This document shows, in pieces, positions 1 to 11,793 of a stretch of 64,000 bases of DNA (its first letter is position 1; every line of letters begins with the position of its first letter). The position numbers were made by a program, and so were the translations under genes. A model generated the notes under the pieces. The model worked only from the letters and a program-made list of their open reading frames with translations. It made no database searches and was not told the DNA's origin. The stretch is taken from NCBI GenBank assembly GCA_035236585.1, contig CP141139.1:19050990-19114989 (forward strand), given 5' to 3'. This DNA is from Warburgia ugandensis (taxonomy: Eukaryota > Streptophyta > Magnoliopsida > Canellales > Canellaceae).

Positions 1-882
1 TATCAAACATAATCTATAGGGAGATTTTGAATGATCAAGAATAATAAGAAACATAATATTGTATTAGTATATATGTTTTTTAATTAGTATGAATGTTATA
101 TTTAAATATAGATCAATAGACTAGACCCTTGATCAATATGATCTAAGAAAAAAGATGAAAAAAGATCCAAATCATCCTATATAAGGATGATCAAAAGAAC
201 AACTAGAAATTATAAATGAGATGAGGAATGACTGTATATATATGATTTGATAGAGATATGATGATCAAGATCAATGAGAAGATGGATTGTTGAAAGTAAA
301 GGTAGGTGGACCTTAAGAGTATATTCAATGTAGAAGATATATGTATTTTACACATGATCTTATCTTGATAACTATAGATTGATTATAATTGTCTTAGAAT
401 TGTTTATGAATTAACAAATGATGTTGAAATGAATACAAAGTGATTGATTAAGTAATTATGAAATTACTTAATGGATAGAATGAGAAGATTTGAACTACAT
501 AAGTTGGACCCCCAAATCTTAAGGAAAGAAGTTATAGGCATGTCCTATTGTAACCAGACACACAGTCTATAAGTATAAAATATTATTTTCCATACAAGCA
601 TGGAGGCTTGTGATTTTATTTTAAGATGGGCTTATGCTTATGGATGCCAATGCTAGGAGAGTTATGAGGGTTTGGCCATCTGCTCTTTGAAACTGATTAT
701 GATGATGGTACCATGCCCAAAGAGAGGCAAAATGTTAGGTGGGGTAATTATGGGAAGGCTGCCACTGTGACAACCATGGTTCCCCCATACAAATATTGAT
801 TTGTATTTTTTACCTTGGTATCAGTAGAGTATTGAGCAGTTATCCGGGCGCAGTGTATAGATTGAGACTGTAAGCATAATAG
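1..882. other. AT-rich DNA with a possible LTR end and primer-binding site
   Basis: No gene was seen. Around 814-828 the plus strand reads CTTGGTATCAGTAGAG, close to the initiator-Met tRNA primer-binding site used by many plant LTR elements. If so, the DNA before about 812 is the end of a 5' LTR whose start lies outside the window, and the internal part is cut off at 883 by the next LTR. This rests on one short motif. Confidence 0.3.
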
Positions 883-3800
883 TGTGACGACCCGGGTTTT
901 TTCATGCATTTTTAAATGCAATATCTAATTTCCTAAGGCAGGATGCATCCCTATTTGAAAACCATTTTATAAAAACCATGCAATGCAGCAGAAAATCTTT
1001 AGTGTTAAACTCATTTTGAAAACCCCAAGTGTCATTTGCTTTCACAACAACCAAAGTAATTTTTGAAAAACTTTAGAAATCATAAATGTGTTTCCCCAGG
1101 TCTTTCTAGTCACAGCACACAGCCCAACTGTAATTAAATACAACTACATGTCCAAAGGGTTGAGAGTTTACTTACATGTATAACTGTCTCCTTTTTAATT
1201 CACTTGCTCGTAGCACTAATATCTCCTGAAGCGTGGTCTATTTGTGAGTGGAACTATTCTGAAAAATGTTAAGGATAGGGTGAGTATATACTATACTCAG
1301 TAGGAGTCTATCACTACTAGTTTTATAATGCATGAGATGTTTTAAAATCATATGCTCTTTCAAAACATGTGCATGTCTGAATACTCAAGTTCAATATCGA
1401 TATCGAAATCCATTGTCAAATTGAAATACTAACGACTTAAAGGATCATATAATCCAAAATTGAAAATATCATATATATCATAACATTATGGTATGCATAA
1501 GATGCTTCATCGAATTCAACTCATGGATATCTAGTATGGTATGGTCGACCAACCTCATATCATGCCATATGCAATGCAAATAAGTCCATAAACTATGGGG
1601 TCCAACTATGCCCACGACCTCCTCGCCGTGTAGTCTCTAGGTACCTGAGGACACTCGGTCATAGCCTTCACGGGGCCTATGATACGTTGACCCAGTGCCG
1701 TGATACCAGTGGTAGCCCCCTGTACCACATGCAGTCGACGTAGGGACGTTGCCTCTTTTTGGGCATGGTACCCATCCACCTAATAGTGGTAGAGGTTGGG
1801 TGGCCAACCCAAACCCCTCGGCATAGCACCCACGAGCTTACTAGCCCAAATCACAGAAGATCAAACAAGCGAAAAATCTCTTTTTTTGAAACCTGTCCTC
1901 TTTGGGTCCCTCACAACTGCCTGGCCCTTGGCACTCCAGCATCTTTTGGTAACCCTCAAGGACATGTAATTTTTGGAAGAACTTAATGCTCACAAATCAT
2001 GCAGTGTATGCAATAGTTTGCAAAACATATCTATGCATAATGTATATGCAATTATTTATAAAACATGTCTATGCATAAAGCATTTATCACATGCATGCTG
2101 AATTAAGTCATGCTAAATAAGTCATATACTTAAGACATGTGTTCTCAAAACAATAATAGTTCTTTTAAAAGAATCTAGTAGTGATAGAGCACCTACCTGG
2201 CTAGGTCGCGCTAACCCCCTTATCCTCGTATGCTCCTGGCTATGGTTTGGGGAATCAAGGTTAGTTTGGCCTATCTTTTATGGGTTTTAGAGTGGTTGGT
2301 CTTATTACTTAGGCATTAGGAGTCCATCCCTATGCCATGGGTGTCCTCAGGTCTTAATTGGGCCTTGATATTATCAGTTTCCCAAAGGTCTAGTGGCCAC
2401 GCTCCACCATCCTATTCTAAGGGTCATACCTACCTTTGATTGGGCCTTGATCAGGGATTTTATAGTTTGGTGTGTCCGCGTTGTTGACATGGACATAACG
2501 CCTTTTGCGGCTCCTCAATCGGAGCTCTAAATCTCAAGTTATAAGCGTTTTAGTGTCGCACGTACATAAGGGTCTTAAGAATGAAAAGACGGAATGCTAG
2601 GGCACTGCCCATCTGCGTCATACGCCCCGGCTTCCTTAAGAAACGAGAAAACCCGCATCGCTAGCTCTTTGCGCGTCTACAGACGCGCCGGGTTTTCTCG
2701 CCCGTCCTTCTCTTTTGCGGGAGCGTCCCCAGACGCGCCCGTTTGGTTTTCAAACGAAATTGACGTGTTACGTTTCGACTAGAACGTTCCGTCGTCTGGG
2801 GGACTGGGGCGTCCTCAGGATACCCTGATTCAACCCTGTCGAACCAGTGCGGCCCAGGGGACGTCCCTGGGTTCTTGGTGGCTCTCTAGGGCTCCATTTT
2901 GCATGGTTTTTCATGCAAAAACCTAGGGAAATTGATTCTAGAACTACTGTGAAGATGGGTTTTAAGGGATCTTGGGCATACCTAGCTCGTTGCTGGGTTT
3001 TTCTCCTTGTTTCTCCTTTAGGTCACTCCTCCACAATGGTTTTCTTCAACCTTTTGGGCTTCCATTAGAGGCGCTCAAGAGCTTTATTTATAGAGCTATG
3101 AGAGGGTTCTGGAGGGGGCTCTCACCGCCTTTGAATGGCGGTGAAGAAACCTCCAAAATGGCGGTGATTTCTCCTCCAATTACCGCTGTTCTAGAACCCT
3201 CTAGGAGGTGGAAGATGAAGGGTGCCCGTATCAAAACGGGCCCCTGTGTTTTGTAGGCTAAATATGTTTTTTAATAAAAATTACATTTTTGTCCCTGAAC
3301 TTCAAAGGGCCATAACTTGCTCATTTTAACTCCGTTTTGGGTGATTCTAATGGCACCATTTTTAGGACCAAATTTCTGGGTTCAATCAAGGTGAATAGTG
3401 AAATGACCAAAATGCCCTTATCTTCAAAAACTGAACTTTTCATTGCTATCTTGGCATTTTAATATTACAAAATTGGAGTCATTACAAATAGTCATTTGAT
3501 TATTTTGCATTATAATACAATTAAGATATGGTATGATGAGATGCCTTATGTTATGGCATAATGAGATACCTTAATTTATGGCATGATGAAATGCTCCGGT
3601 AAAAGTTATTACCGATGTTATATTGGAGGATAATTCCTAATACATTACAATTATAGTGTTAATATTGAAATCAGTTTGGAAATGAGATCTTATTGATGAT
3701 ATTGACTATATTCATAATTTTTAATGGTTTTATTTATATGTAATATATACTTATAATTCATATGATGAGTAAAAGATAAAATGGTTATCAAATTGTATAA

Positions 3801-4317
3801 ATTGATTTATATTATGGATATAAAGAACTGTTGATTTTGAGATATATTGATTATACTTCTTAAATCCCCTACTAAGTATAGCTTGCTAAGATATTGTAAA
3901 TATTTGAATGTTTACAATATCTCAAATACAATTAAGAAAGATTGAGGGTTCAAGACTTGAGGATAATCATTACTGAACTAATGCTTAGGGTATTTACTTT
4001 GAAGAAGATTGTATTAATTGTTTTGTAATTTGGGTTGTAATATTTGAACAAGATATGTAATGACTATCGGGGTTGTGTATATGAACCACTGGATTGATCC
4101 TAATTTTAATAAAAGTATTTCTATTGATATTCAATGGAAATTTTATTTTATACAAAAATCTATGTATGATAAGCAATTTAAGGTGACACTCAGGTTTTGA
4201 CAAATCAATTTCAAAGAAAATATGTTTTCGCTGTTTGAATTTTAAAATTTTTCAAAATCAGGGTCCTATCTTTGTAAATATTTATGAAAATGTGTTTGAA
4301 AAACCCATGTCGTCACA
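883..4317 (-). mobile_element. Large LTR (3.4 kb), probably solo, of a gypsy-type element
   Basis: The ends are inverted repeats: TGTGACGACCCGGGTTTTTT at 883 and AACCCATGTCGTCACA ending at 4317, with the TG...CA termini of LTRs. There is no coding capacity. A TATA-like CTATAAATAAAG on the minus strand near 3086-3097 suggests minus orientation. A block around 1790-1840 (GGGTGGCCAACCC with flanking words) resembles 16890-16940 in the solo LTR at 15745-19108, so the two LTRs look distantly related. No primer-binding site or polypurine tract abuts either end, and no 5-bp target duplication was found (AATAG versus TCTGA). Part of a damaged element is the alternative. Confidence 0.6.
2644..2700. 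repeat. Nested GC-rich palindrome
   Basis: CGAGAAAACCCG (2644-2655) pairs with CGGGTTTTCTCG (2689-2700). Inside the loop GCGCGTCT (2671-2678) pairs with AGACGCGC (2681-2688) across a two-base spacer. The structure lies in the CpG-rich part of the 883-4317 LTR. Confidence 0.75.
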
Positions 4318-4880
4318 TCTGATGCTCAATTTCTCTCTTTTGAAGCCAACTTCCATCCTCCTCAAAAGTATAATGCATTTGATGAAGAGTGGACAAAGTT
4401 CCTAGGAAGTATATTGTCCTATACCAATAGTTGTGATAACTAGCTAAGAAATCCCCAATAACCTGTACATGAGAGATGTGAAGAACAATAGCTTATTTTT
4501 CCCTACTCTTAGAATTGCCTATTCAACATAGTATGTAATATATGCTCAAGGAAGGTACTTCCAGACATAGGAATCTGCCATCTTGTTTCCCTAAAATAGC
4601 TTTGGTTTCCTCTTTTCCTTAGCTTCTGAGGGATGCCTCATCAAAGTTTAGCATGATATGCCCTTGGGTGGGCATTTTCCATTGAATCTACCTTATTATG
4701 GGATTAGCAGAGTAAATATGTTAGAGTTAAAAATTGCTATGAGTATAATTCACCACCAAAATTGAACTTAAAGATTTTGATTCTTTTGGAATATTGTATA
4801 CATATTATGTTGATGAAGTTCACTTAAATTTGATAAATCTCATATTTGAAATGCATGACATAAATCTATGAGAAATGTAA
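4318..4880. other. Unassigned stretch beside the copia remnant
   Basis: No open frame of note and no motif I recognise in either direction. It is probably decayed copia sequence, because recognisable copia coding begins just beyond it on the minus strand. Confidence 0.3.
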
Positions 4881-6450
4881 ATAATCATTAATGAAAAAAA
4901 TATAATATCTAGCACTATTAAGACTATCAGTAGTGGAAAACCAAATATCATTATGAATCATATCAAATTTAGTAGTAGTTTTAATAGAAATAAGAGAAAA
5001 AATGAGGATATGATGTTTGCCAAATATACAATATTCACAATGAAGGTTTTGAATTTTGGTTATAATGCCCAGTGATCCATCATATATGAGTTTATTTAGG
5101 TGAGATAAAGAATGATAACATAATCGGTCATGTCATAAATCAATGCAAATGAAAGTAGAAGTGTGGGTAAAAATGGGTGAGTGAAGAAATTGAAGACAGT
5201 AAAGGCGACCACTCCTAATTCATGTGCAATACATTGGTTATTACTGAAGATTAAATGATATCTTTGATCACACGACTTATTAGTAGATATCAAATTTATA
5301 GTAAGATGAGGAACTAGTAAAATATTGTGCAGTGTCAAGTTACAAGTTTTAACTTTTCTAATGTGTGTGACAGATAATGAGATATTGTTAGTAGTATAAA
5401 TTGATATGTTATTTTTTAATGAAAAAATGTATGTGGAGTGTAAGTAGTGTGATTTGACACTTCTAAGTCCAAAAACCGAGTAGTGTTATGAGGCATACCT
5501 GATGGGATAGTGGTAGAAACAACAAAATGATTAGTAGTAGTGAAAAGACCATTACCAAAGTAAACTTGATTGAAAAGGTCATAAAAGACTTTATGAACCT
5601 CAGTAAGCAAGTTATGTAGACATATTACAGAGGGTGTGGCTGGTGGACTAGTAGTTATAACAACATAAAAGGGGCCTTCCTTGCAATGTTGAAGATGTAA
5701 GCAGTCATTTTTCAATGACCTTGCTTATGATAGTAAGTGCAAAAGGATTCCTGCCACTAGTACATGATTTAGAAGGCGATGAACAGCTACAAGTGCTACA
5801 TTTGATAAAGATTTAGAAGAAAGACCTTTGCAAGTCTATTTTATACTAAGTTATGGGAGAATGCTTTAGACTATGGATAGAGGAGAGTGAAAATGGAACT
5901 GTGTAATGCATTGAACTCATTGGTAAGAGCTATAAAAAAAACTAGAAAAGATAAGTTTGTTTGTGAAGTTATGGGCATTCCCTTGAGCGTAAGTACAAGT
6001 TGGTTCGGTAAGCAATATTTATTCCCAAAGTACTCGCATTTGACCATGAAACTTAGAGATGTGCTATCTAGGCTATTGTTTTAGATGATGAATCTCAAGT
6101 TCTAACTAATAATATCTAGCAAATTCAATGTCAAGATACGTGGATATGAGGTTCTGCCATACTTCCTGAGAGAGATTGGAGTCAATTATCGTCATAGCAT
6201 AGGCTATGTGTAATTTAGTCGAATTAAGGTAATAATGTATTGGTTTTTAGTTCATACTTGGTGTGTTTCTATGCATCTAAAGACCGCGAGGATCCCCTTG
6301 TAACAATCATCTAGAGTCCTTTTATGGATGTCATAGCTTTCATATAATAGAGCTAATTATTGTCATCTAACTCAATGTTAATAGACTTAAGTTCAAATGT
6401 ATAAGAAGACATAATATCTAAGGGTAATAAGGTGACGAATCTCTCTGCAA
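4880..6450 (-). pseudogene. Ty1/copia gag-protease-integrase start, remnant
   Basis: Read on the minus strand from high to low coordinates, the order is that of copia. A gag-like segment (about 6400-5780) comes first. A damaged CCHC zinc knuckle follows (CTYYHKQGH near 5740, second Cys replaced, then a frameshift). A protease active-site relic reads FLDLEVSNHTTYTP near 5450, where the family has an Asp-Ser-Gly-Ala core. A pre-integrase stretch reads LHNILLVPHLTINLISTN at about 5335-5280. Many stops and frameshifts are present; reverse transcriptase and RNase H are not seen. It is dead. Confidence 0.6.
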
Positions 6451-7240
6451 TCCTCAACTACGATGAAGATTTGGTTTGTCAACATCAAAATGAGGGTATG
6501 ATGATGATGAAGGCACCACAAACAAGCCAAAGAGTGTGTGTGTTGATATCAAAATTGAGAGGAGTCAAGAAGGTCTCCTTTTATATGCTCTCTTAAGTCA
6601 AGAAATACTACTCAATTGGCAAAGAGAGGTGAACAGCAGTGGAGGAATGAAAGTGATGTAGTCTCCCTCGACAAGACCACAGCCAAATGGAGGCTTTGGT
6701 AATGAAACCGAAGAGCGATGTACCAATAATCTTCCGTGGTAAAACCAAGTGTACTCACCAGCAATGAAACGAAGTGTAATTGGTGAAGGGATGCTCACAG
6801 TGCCGAAGATGATGGAGATGAAATTGACATTTGAAAGGGAAAATATAGTGATGAAAATTATGAAATATCACAGCTAGTGGAGATGGGAAAATAGTGTAGT
6901 CTTTTGCGACAACACCAAAGAAGGATTCTCTCGTGGTGCCAAGGATGATGAAGAGGAAACCTAAGATCAAAGAGGAAACCTAAGATCGAAAAGGGTTTTT
7001 ATCCATATGGTTTAACTTTATTTCTGATCGAAGAATGCTACCAATGAAGGTGGGTTGGAGAGGGTGGCACTGAACTATTCACAGTCAACATTGAAGACCT
7101 TTGTAAGAGGGGGCAATAATGGTCATTGGTAAAGGACCTGCCAATATTTTTGACACATTGAAGAGATTTCAGTGTTTTGAGGAATGACTCAAATTGCTTG
7201 TCTCAAATTTGCAATTGGAGTTGCAATAGCAATGAATTAT
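6450..7240. other. Non-coding DNA upstream of the copia remnant
   Basis: No real gene is seen. By position on the minus strand this could be the leader or LTR of the copia remnant, but I found no matching second LTR and no primer-binding site. Confidence 0.25.
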
Positions 7241-7758
7241 TGCGGGGTCACATTTTCACCTTTGCTAAACCCATGCAGCACTTGTGCACAACCCCTTTGC
7301 AAAGCATAAGTCAACCTTCCACTCCCACTTATTTACTAAGGCTACACTCACTCACCCACTAAAGCAATAAGAGGAACTCAAAAATGAGATTTACTCAAAG
7401 AGAACCTATTATCTTTTGAACTCAATTGAGTAATCTGAGTTAAGCTGATTACAAATGAAGAGCTACCCCATATTTATACTTGTTCTCCTCAATCTACCTC
7501 CTCAATAAATGGCTACGATTAATAAATATGTCAACCATCTAATGGTTGAGAGCCATTCTAGAACTCTCTATAGAAGTTTCTATATAGATATCTAAGTTTA
7601 CCTCTTTCTAAATACAAGGACTCTTCCAGAAACCATGCCCTATTCCATGGATCTTCAACAATGGGCCTAAGTCCCTCAGGTTAAGTCCATGCTCTAAGCA
7701 GACCTCCCTTGGTGTTTGCAGGCCTTGGTCACGGGCCTTGCAACACAAGTCTGTAACA
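7241..7758 (-). repeat. 3' LTR of the compact element
   Basis: Starts TGCGGGGTCAC and ends CTGTAACA on the plus strand; it aligns with 8683-9212 throughout (for example TCACTCACCCACTAAAGCAA in both). The adjacent polypurine tract marks it as the 3' copy. Confidence 0.85.
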
Positions 7759-8585
7759 TTCTCCCCCACTTGATAATGTCGATGCCCTTGTTGACACATC
7801 TCCATTGGTGTCACAAACTTCAACCTTTGGGGCATCCCATGCTGCCTCATGATACTTGGATAATGACTTGCCTCATTCCTCCCCTTACATATTAGCATCC
7901 AGCCAAGCTTGTGCTCTACAGGGACCTTCTTTATCCTCTTCAATGTATGAGTGTCCTTGAGTGCACCTTTGCACAATTGTGATTTGCAAAGCCTCTTGTG
8001 CCTTTGTATAGCTACCCTTTGCTAATGTGCCTCCTGCATATCAGTGTGGCATCTACAAGCTGTTATGCTGCCCACATGTCCTTGCTTGGTCTTGTTTTTC
8101 ATGGAGTCCTTCCATTGTGGCACACTCCCCTTTGTGCCAACAATTGTGTCAACACCCTTGTCGATAACTGTTTTCTCCCGGCACTCATCAAACCTAAGCA
8201 ACCTCATAACACAGGGGTGTGGCAAGCATATCGGTGCCATTGCTACACTCTTTGTGGATTCCTTTGTTAGTTCCAAGCAAGCCACTTTCTCATGTAGATT
8301 AGTTACATTGCCTTCTATAGACTCAAGGAAATTAGACATGCATTGCACTCATTTAGTAGTCTCAGCATCCAAGACCTTAGATGCCTCAATCGTACTTAGC
8401 ATGATGTCTTTGATGCTATGCAAGGCATCTATAAATGCACTGGATTTGTCCAAATAGTTAGATAGAGTCTGTTCAAACTTACCAAACCGAGCATCCAAAT
8501 TAGAAAGTCAAGCATCCAAAGCCAACTTCCATGATGGGTCTTTGGACTTCTCCCACCTTGATTTATGATGAACCTTCGTTGGCAT
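7745..8585 (-). pseudogene. Gag-like coiled-coil frame of the compact LTR element
   Basis: A single reading frame starts at an ATG (8585, MPTKVHHKSRWEKS) and runs about 280 codons to the polypurine tract. It is broken by three stops (after LALDA, after AETTK and after MQEAH) but I saw no frameshift, so it was coding until rather recently. Residues after the first stop (ARFGKFEQTLSNYLDKS and on) are rich in heptad-like Leu, Ile and Phe spacing. No protease, reverse transcriptase or integrase motif and no clear CCHC knuckle is present. Its place just after the primer-binding site suggests a gag-derived product; I do not recognise the family. Confidence 0.5.
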
Positions 8586-8682
8586 GTCAATCACTCTCGA
8601 CTCACTTGCCGGTGTTGCTACTAGATTTTCCCAATACTTGATAAGCAATGTCCACTTCAACCTGCTCTGATACCACTTGACA

Positions 8683-9212
8683 TGGGGTTGCAGTTTTACC
8701 TTTGCTAAACTCGTGTGACACTTATGCCTCTTTTACAAAGTACAAGTTAGCCTTCCTCTCTCACTCTCACTTGCTAGGGCTATACTCACTCACCCACTAA
8801 AGCAATGAGAGGAACTCGAAAATGAGACTTATTCAAAGAGAACTTGTTATCCCTTGAACTCAATTGAGTAAACTGAGTTGAGCTAATTACAAATGAGGAG
8901 TTATACCCTATTTATATTTGTTCTCCTTTGCCCACGTCCTCAATGGATGGTTAGGATTAATACAAGTATCAACCATCTAATAGTTGATGACCATTCTAGA
9001 ATTCTCTCTAGAAGTTTCTACATAAATATCTAAGTTTACCTCTTTCTAGATATTTACAAGGACTCTTTCAGAAACCAAGCCTTCTAGAATCAAGCCTTAT
9101 TACATAGATCTTCAACAAAAGGCTTAAGTCTCTTAGGCTAAGTCCATGAACTAAGTAGGCCTCCCTTAGTGTCGCGGGCCTTGGTCATGGGCCTTGCAAT
9201 GTGTCCACGACA
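8683..9212 (-). repeat. 5' LTR of the compact element
   Basis: Begins TGGGGTTGCAG and ends near ACGACA on the plus strand. The primer-binding site lies directly next to its low-coordinate edge, marking it as the 5' copy. The outer end is placed by alignment and may be off by a few bases. Confidence 0.8.
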
Positions 9213-9440
9213 AAATATTTCCAATCCGGCCCTTTGCATTGCTGGCTCTCATATAATGTCAGAGTTAAAAATATTAGTTTTTAACTTGATTTAATTCTGT
9301 TTATTTACACTTGTATAAATGAGCATTGTCAATCTAATAGGGATATAATCCATGTAATTTCTCTAACAGTATATGATTAGGGATATAATCCGAGTAATTT
9401 CTCTAACAATCAAATCCCCTATAATCCCTCCACGAATCTC
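9213..9440. repeat. Short spacer with a 39-bp direct repeat
   Basis: Two copies of GGGATATAATCC followed by GTAATTTCTCTAACA begin at about 9340 and 9379. There is no gene. It may belong to the 3' end of the neighbouring L1 LINE or to an older LTR. Confidence 0.4.
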
Positions 9441-10783
9441 TGTAACAGGATATTTATCTGATGCCGTCGGATCATCAATTGTTGAAACCGTAAGTTTTCA
9501 TTGCATTTGTTTACTTATAACAAGGGCTTTCCGCCTTGCAATTATGGAGGGATGTAAATATTTTTGGCTTGGTCGACATAATCGTTCCTGTTATTCTAGA
9601 ATATCCGTGGCGGTTAGCAGTAGCCTATTTGTGTTATAGCTCCCCATCGTTCCTTATGGTTGGAAGTTCTTCACCATGGTTCAATCGCTTCTTGGACGGA
9701 GTAGTTCGTGTGTGTGACTGCTAGCATGGAAGAAGCGATAGGCCAAACTTTTGACAACTCCGGGCATGAAAAAAAAAAAGTGCGTGATAGTTTCCCTTTG
9801 TTAGTTACAAATTGGACATGACTCGTGTGCATTGTCAGTCCAAGCGGTAAGAACTGTCGTCGGTAGCTTTTCCTGGTATGCTAGCCACGAAAAGAATTTG
9901 ACCCTTGGCTACAACTGGAGTTCATAGTTTGCCCCATATGCTTGAGTTTTCGTCTTGCTGGTTTTGCATCAGATTGACCGAACTCTTGATAATGAAAGTT
10001 CCACATTTATTTGGGGGTCACATGGCTCATCCTTTTGATTCCCGAAGGCTTCCATTCTTTCAGTTTGCTTTTCCATATCGTCACCCCATTTATAGATCAG
10101 CGATTTATTCCATTGGGGTGTGCTCGGGATAGTGAGGTTCTCAATCGTCTTGATTTCCCCACCAGTGGTCGGAGGGACTTCTCTCTATCCATGGATCCTC
10201 CCGTGCACTGACTGGCCTAACCCTATACCCAATTTAAGCCTTGAGCGAGCAGCTTTCTAACGTTAAGGATTTTCTTCCACATTGGTGAGTCTCTCTATTT
10301 AGGCTGTACTTGGAGAGAGTTTTGTCTAAGGTATTTTGCCTGAACATTTTGAACCGATAATGATTGTGGGTGGGTGAGTATTCACCACCCCGATTTGGTC
10401 TTAAAAGCTAGGTCCGTGAGTTCAAGGTTTCCGAGGGCTAGTCCCCCCTGGATTTTTTTGAACGGACCTTTTTCCTGTTAACCAAGTACAACAGCTTTCT
10501 TTGGTTTTTGTGCTCACACAGAAATTATCTTCGCTTCTTTTCACACTATTCCAGGACAGAATTTGGAATTGGCATACTCTAGAACACATTGTTTGGGAGA
10601 CCGTTTGTGACTGCCTTAATCAAGACTAATTTTCCAGCTCTTGAGAGGACTTTAGCTTTCCATGATTGCATTCTAGAGTGGAACTTATCAACTAAGAATT
10701 ATATATCTTGTGTTGTTGAATTCTTACTTAGGAGAGGTGTCCCCAATTATTTCTGCCCCTTGAGATTGTGTCTGATACCCAAT

Positions 10784-10875
10784 GCTTCTTCTTCTTCTTC
10801 TTCTTCTTCTTCTTCTTCTTCTTCTTCTTTTTTTGTTTTTTTTTGTTTTTTGTTTTTGTTTTTGTTTTTTTTTAT
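10784..10875 (+). repeat. TTC microsatellite and T-rich tract
   Basis: About 15 units of CTT are followed by a T-rich stretch broken by single Gs, inside the L1 LINE at 9440-13930. Confidence 0.95.
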
Positions 10876-11612
10876 GTATATGTTTTCTCTATCTATGATG
10901 GATGATCGTGGAGAATGCAATAGCTGATTTCTGCTTTGCAACCGATAATCCAGCTTGTTTCTGAAGTTGCTGGGAGGTTTCCCAGACAATTTGGCAGTTT
11001 GTCAATGTTGCTCGACAACAGATGATTAGGTCATCCGCAAAGAGGAGTGGGGTCAGTGGTTGGACTGATTGTGGTGGAACAGCCTAAACTCATTGGATGC
11101 AGGTTTTTGGGTAAGGGCAGATGGAAGGGTTTCCATGGCCAATACAAAGAGGTACGTGAAAGGGGACACCCTTGTCGGAGGCTACACTTACGAGTGAATA
11201 GTTCAGTAGGAGTGCCGTTAATATTGAGTGCCAAGTTGGTCGACATAACACAGAGTATACAATTTTAACCATTTTTTGCGAGTCCAACCTTTAGAAGGGT
11301 TTGTTTCTAAAAATTCCCACTTAAGTGTGTTGTATGCGTTCCCTAGATCTACTTTCAGCATCATATCCCCAATCCCCTTCTTATTCTCTCTAAAGTTAAC
11401 CACTATTTCATGTGCAATAAGTGTGTTGTCCCAAATTTGGCATCCTGGTGCGGATGCATTTTGTGCAGGGTTAACAAGTTGGGGAAGTAGTGGTCTGTTA
11501 CTATTAGCCAATACTTTTTGCAATGATCTTGTAAATAACATTGTAAAGGCTAATAGGACTATCTCGGTCAACTAATTGGGCGTTGTCTCCTTTAGAAATA
11601 AGAACAATGTGT

Positions 11613-11793
11613 AGAGGGCAGCCCCGGTGCATGAAGCTCCCGCCTATGCAGGGTCCGGGGAGGGGCGGACCACAAGGGCCTATAGTATGCAATCTTATCT
11701 TGCATTTTTGTAAGAGGCTGTTTTCACATCTTGAACTCGTGACCTCAAGATTACATGACGACAACTTTTACTGTTGTGCCAAGGCTCCCCTTC
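11613..11793 (+). mobile_element. Au SINE, full length, inside an L1 LINE
   Basis: A 181-bp copy of the same SINE as at 22140, with the same head (AGGGCAGCCCCGGTGCATGA) and tail (CCAAGGCTCCCCTTC). The 17-bp target duplication AAATAAGAACAATGTGT lies at 11596-11612 and 11794-11810. It interrupts the reverse-transcriptase region of a minus-strand L1 LINE, so it is younger than that LINE. Confidence 0.93.

Larger units (their letters stand above)
7241..9212 (-). mobile_element. Compact non-autonomous LTR retrotransposon (TRIM/TR-GAG-like)
   Basis: Two similar direct repeats of about 520 bp, 7241-7758 (3' LTR) and 8683-9212 (5' LTR), flank only 0.92 kb. On the minus strand the 5' LTR is followed by TGGTATCAGAGCAGG (plus coordinates 8661-8675), the initiator-Met primer-binding site. 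The 3' LTR is preceded by a polypurine tract, CAAGTGGGGGAGAA (7759-7772). These two sites fix structure and orientation. The interior holds one decayed reading frame and no pol. The outer flanks ATTAT and AAATA do not match, so no target duplication is visible. The LTRs align along their length with scattered substitutions and small indels, so the insertion is not recent. Confidence 0.85.

Noticed and set aside
2594..3256. Several plus-strand open frames in a GC-rich stretch
   Set aside because: They overlap each other inside a non-coding LTR and show no domain; GC-rich DNA simply has fewer stops.
8044..8457. 137-codon plus-strand open frame
   Set aside because: It lies opposite the gag-like frame of the compact LTR element; the minus-strand frame is continuous with the primer-binding site and spans more codons.
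10747..10989. Minus-strand frame with poly-Glu and Lys-Asn runs
   Set aside because: It is a translation of the TTC microsatellite and T-rich tract.
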